A stretch of DNA of 15,060 bases, from the NCBI GenBank assembly GCA_026710565.1, contig JAPOQV010000629.1:1-15060 (forward strand), written 5' to 3'. A program made the translations under genes and the position numbers. The notes beneath the pieces are model-generated. The model saw only the letters and a program-made list of their open reading frames with translations. It ran no database searches and was not told where the DNA came from. Below, one piece after another: positions 14,614 to 15,060 of this stretch (positions are counted from its first letter, which is position 1; the number at the start of each line of letters is the position of its first letter). This stretch comes from Spirochaetaceae bacterium (GTDB lineage: Bacteria > Spirochaetota > Spirochaetia > SZUA-6 > Bin103).

Positions 14614-15060
14614 TCACGCGGCGCCGGCGGCCAGGGCGTCCTGCCGCGGGTCCCAGCGGGCGGTCTCCAGATGGTGCAGCAGCGCGGCCGTGGCGCGCGG
14701 CGTTGCGACGCGGCGCAGCGCCTGCACGGCGTAGCCGCGCACGTAGTGGTCCTCCTCGTCCAGGGCGCGCTCCAGTGCAGGCACCGCGCCCGCCGACGCC
14801 GGTCCCAGGCGCGCCAGCGACAGCGCGGCGTTGCGCCGCACGACGGCGTCGGCGTCCTCCATGGCCGTGGTGGGCTCCGGGGCGGCACGGCCGGCGGCCG
14901 CCTCTCCGGCCGCGGTGCTGCCCTGGCCGGCGATCCCCAGCGCGTCGGCGACCAGCGCGCGCACGTCGGGCGACTCGTCGCGGAGGCGCGCGCCGAGCGC
15001 CGGCACCGCGTCGCCGGCGGCCCGCCCCGCGTCACCCAGCACGTCCACGGCGCGGGCGCG
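14614..15060 (-). CDS. HEAT-repeat protein, N-terminus outside window
   Basis: The frame is open to the right edge, so only the last 149 residues or so are seen. They hold HEAT (PBS-lyase-type) repeats: AVDVLGDAGRAAGDAVPAL then VRALVADALGIAG, next VVRRNAALSLARLGPASAGA, and VRGYAVQALRRVATPRATAAL. Each repeat is about 30-35 residues and is a pair of helices with conserved Asp/Arg and Ala/Leu positions. Such proteins are scaffolds for protein binding, and the full gene may carry another domain upstream. A low-complexity Ala/Gly/Glu insert (TAAGEAAAGRAAPEPTTA) separates the second and third repeats. The gene is followed by a hairpin and, 85 bases on, by the alpha/beta hydrolase on the same strand. 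Confidence 0.82.
   Translation of the reverse strand, partial: RARAVDVLGDAGRAAGDAVPALGARLRDESPDVRALVADALGIAGQGSTAAGEAAAGRAAPEPTTAMEDADAVVRRNAALSLARLGPASAGAVPALERALDEEDHYVRGYAVQALRRVATPRATAALLHHLETARWDPRQDALAAGAA

Overview
The window is strongly GC-rich and gene-dense, with almost every gap under 200 bases. It reads as a bacterial chromosome segment. The best clue to the host is a PUR-domain (DUF3276) protein at 10145-10435, a family best known from Spirochaetota and Bacteroidota. With the high GC and the coiled-coil PD-(D/E)XK-like protein at 3554-4210, I lean towards a GC-rich spirochaete, perhaps a free-living or host-associated marine lineage. This is inference only, and one gene family cannot settle it.

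Left part (1-4210, minus strand): a small PD-(D/E)XK-like protein lies 88 bases upstream of a Gfo/Idh/MocA-type dehydrogenase. Five bases after the dehydrogenase stop comes a heparinase II/III-type polysaccharide lyase that runs off the left edge. The last two form a tight pair.

Centre-left (4353-10169): a second Gfo/Idh/MocA dehydrogenase on plus, a stand-alone HicB-like protein on minus with no intact HicA next to it, then on plus a very large second heparinase II/III protein (1086 aa). The latter is translationally coupled (TGATG) to an aldo/keto reductase. Neither lyase shows a signal peptide from its chosen start, and no transporter or regulator is visible in the window. The picture is cytoplasmic cleavage of imported acidic oligosaccharides, with three NAD(P)-dependent enzymes processing the released sugars. 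The substrate cannot be read from sequence.

Centre-right (10145-13677): the PUR protein is convergent with the reductase and its 3' end overlaps it. A promoter with a perfect TTGACA box drives a tRNA-Gly(UCC). Only 9 bases after the tRNA comes an RNHCP zinc-ribbon protein. One base after that comes a DUF4038-type glycoside hydrolase, and overlapping it by ATGA comes a TauD/TfdA-family Fe(II)/2-oxoglutarate dioxygenase. The whole stretch from tRNA to dioxygenase could be one transcript.

Right part (13662-15060, minus strand): a HEAT-repeat protein enters from the right edge, followed by a GC-rich hairpin and an alpha/beta hydrolase (DUF900-like) whose 3' end overlaps the dioxygenase gene by 16 bases.

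The most unusual items are the tRNA-RNHCP-hydrolase-dioxygenase arrangement, the long N-terminal part of the second lyase, and the two-lyase, three-reductase set as a possible catabolic module. I see no CRISPR array, insertion sequence, rRNA or phage gene.
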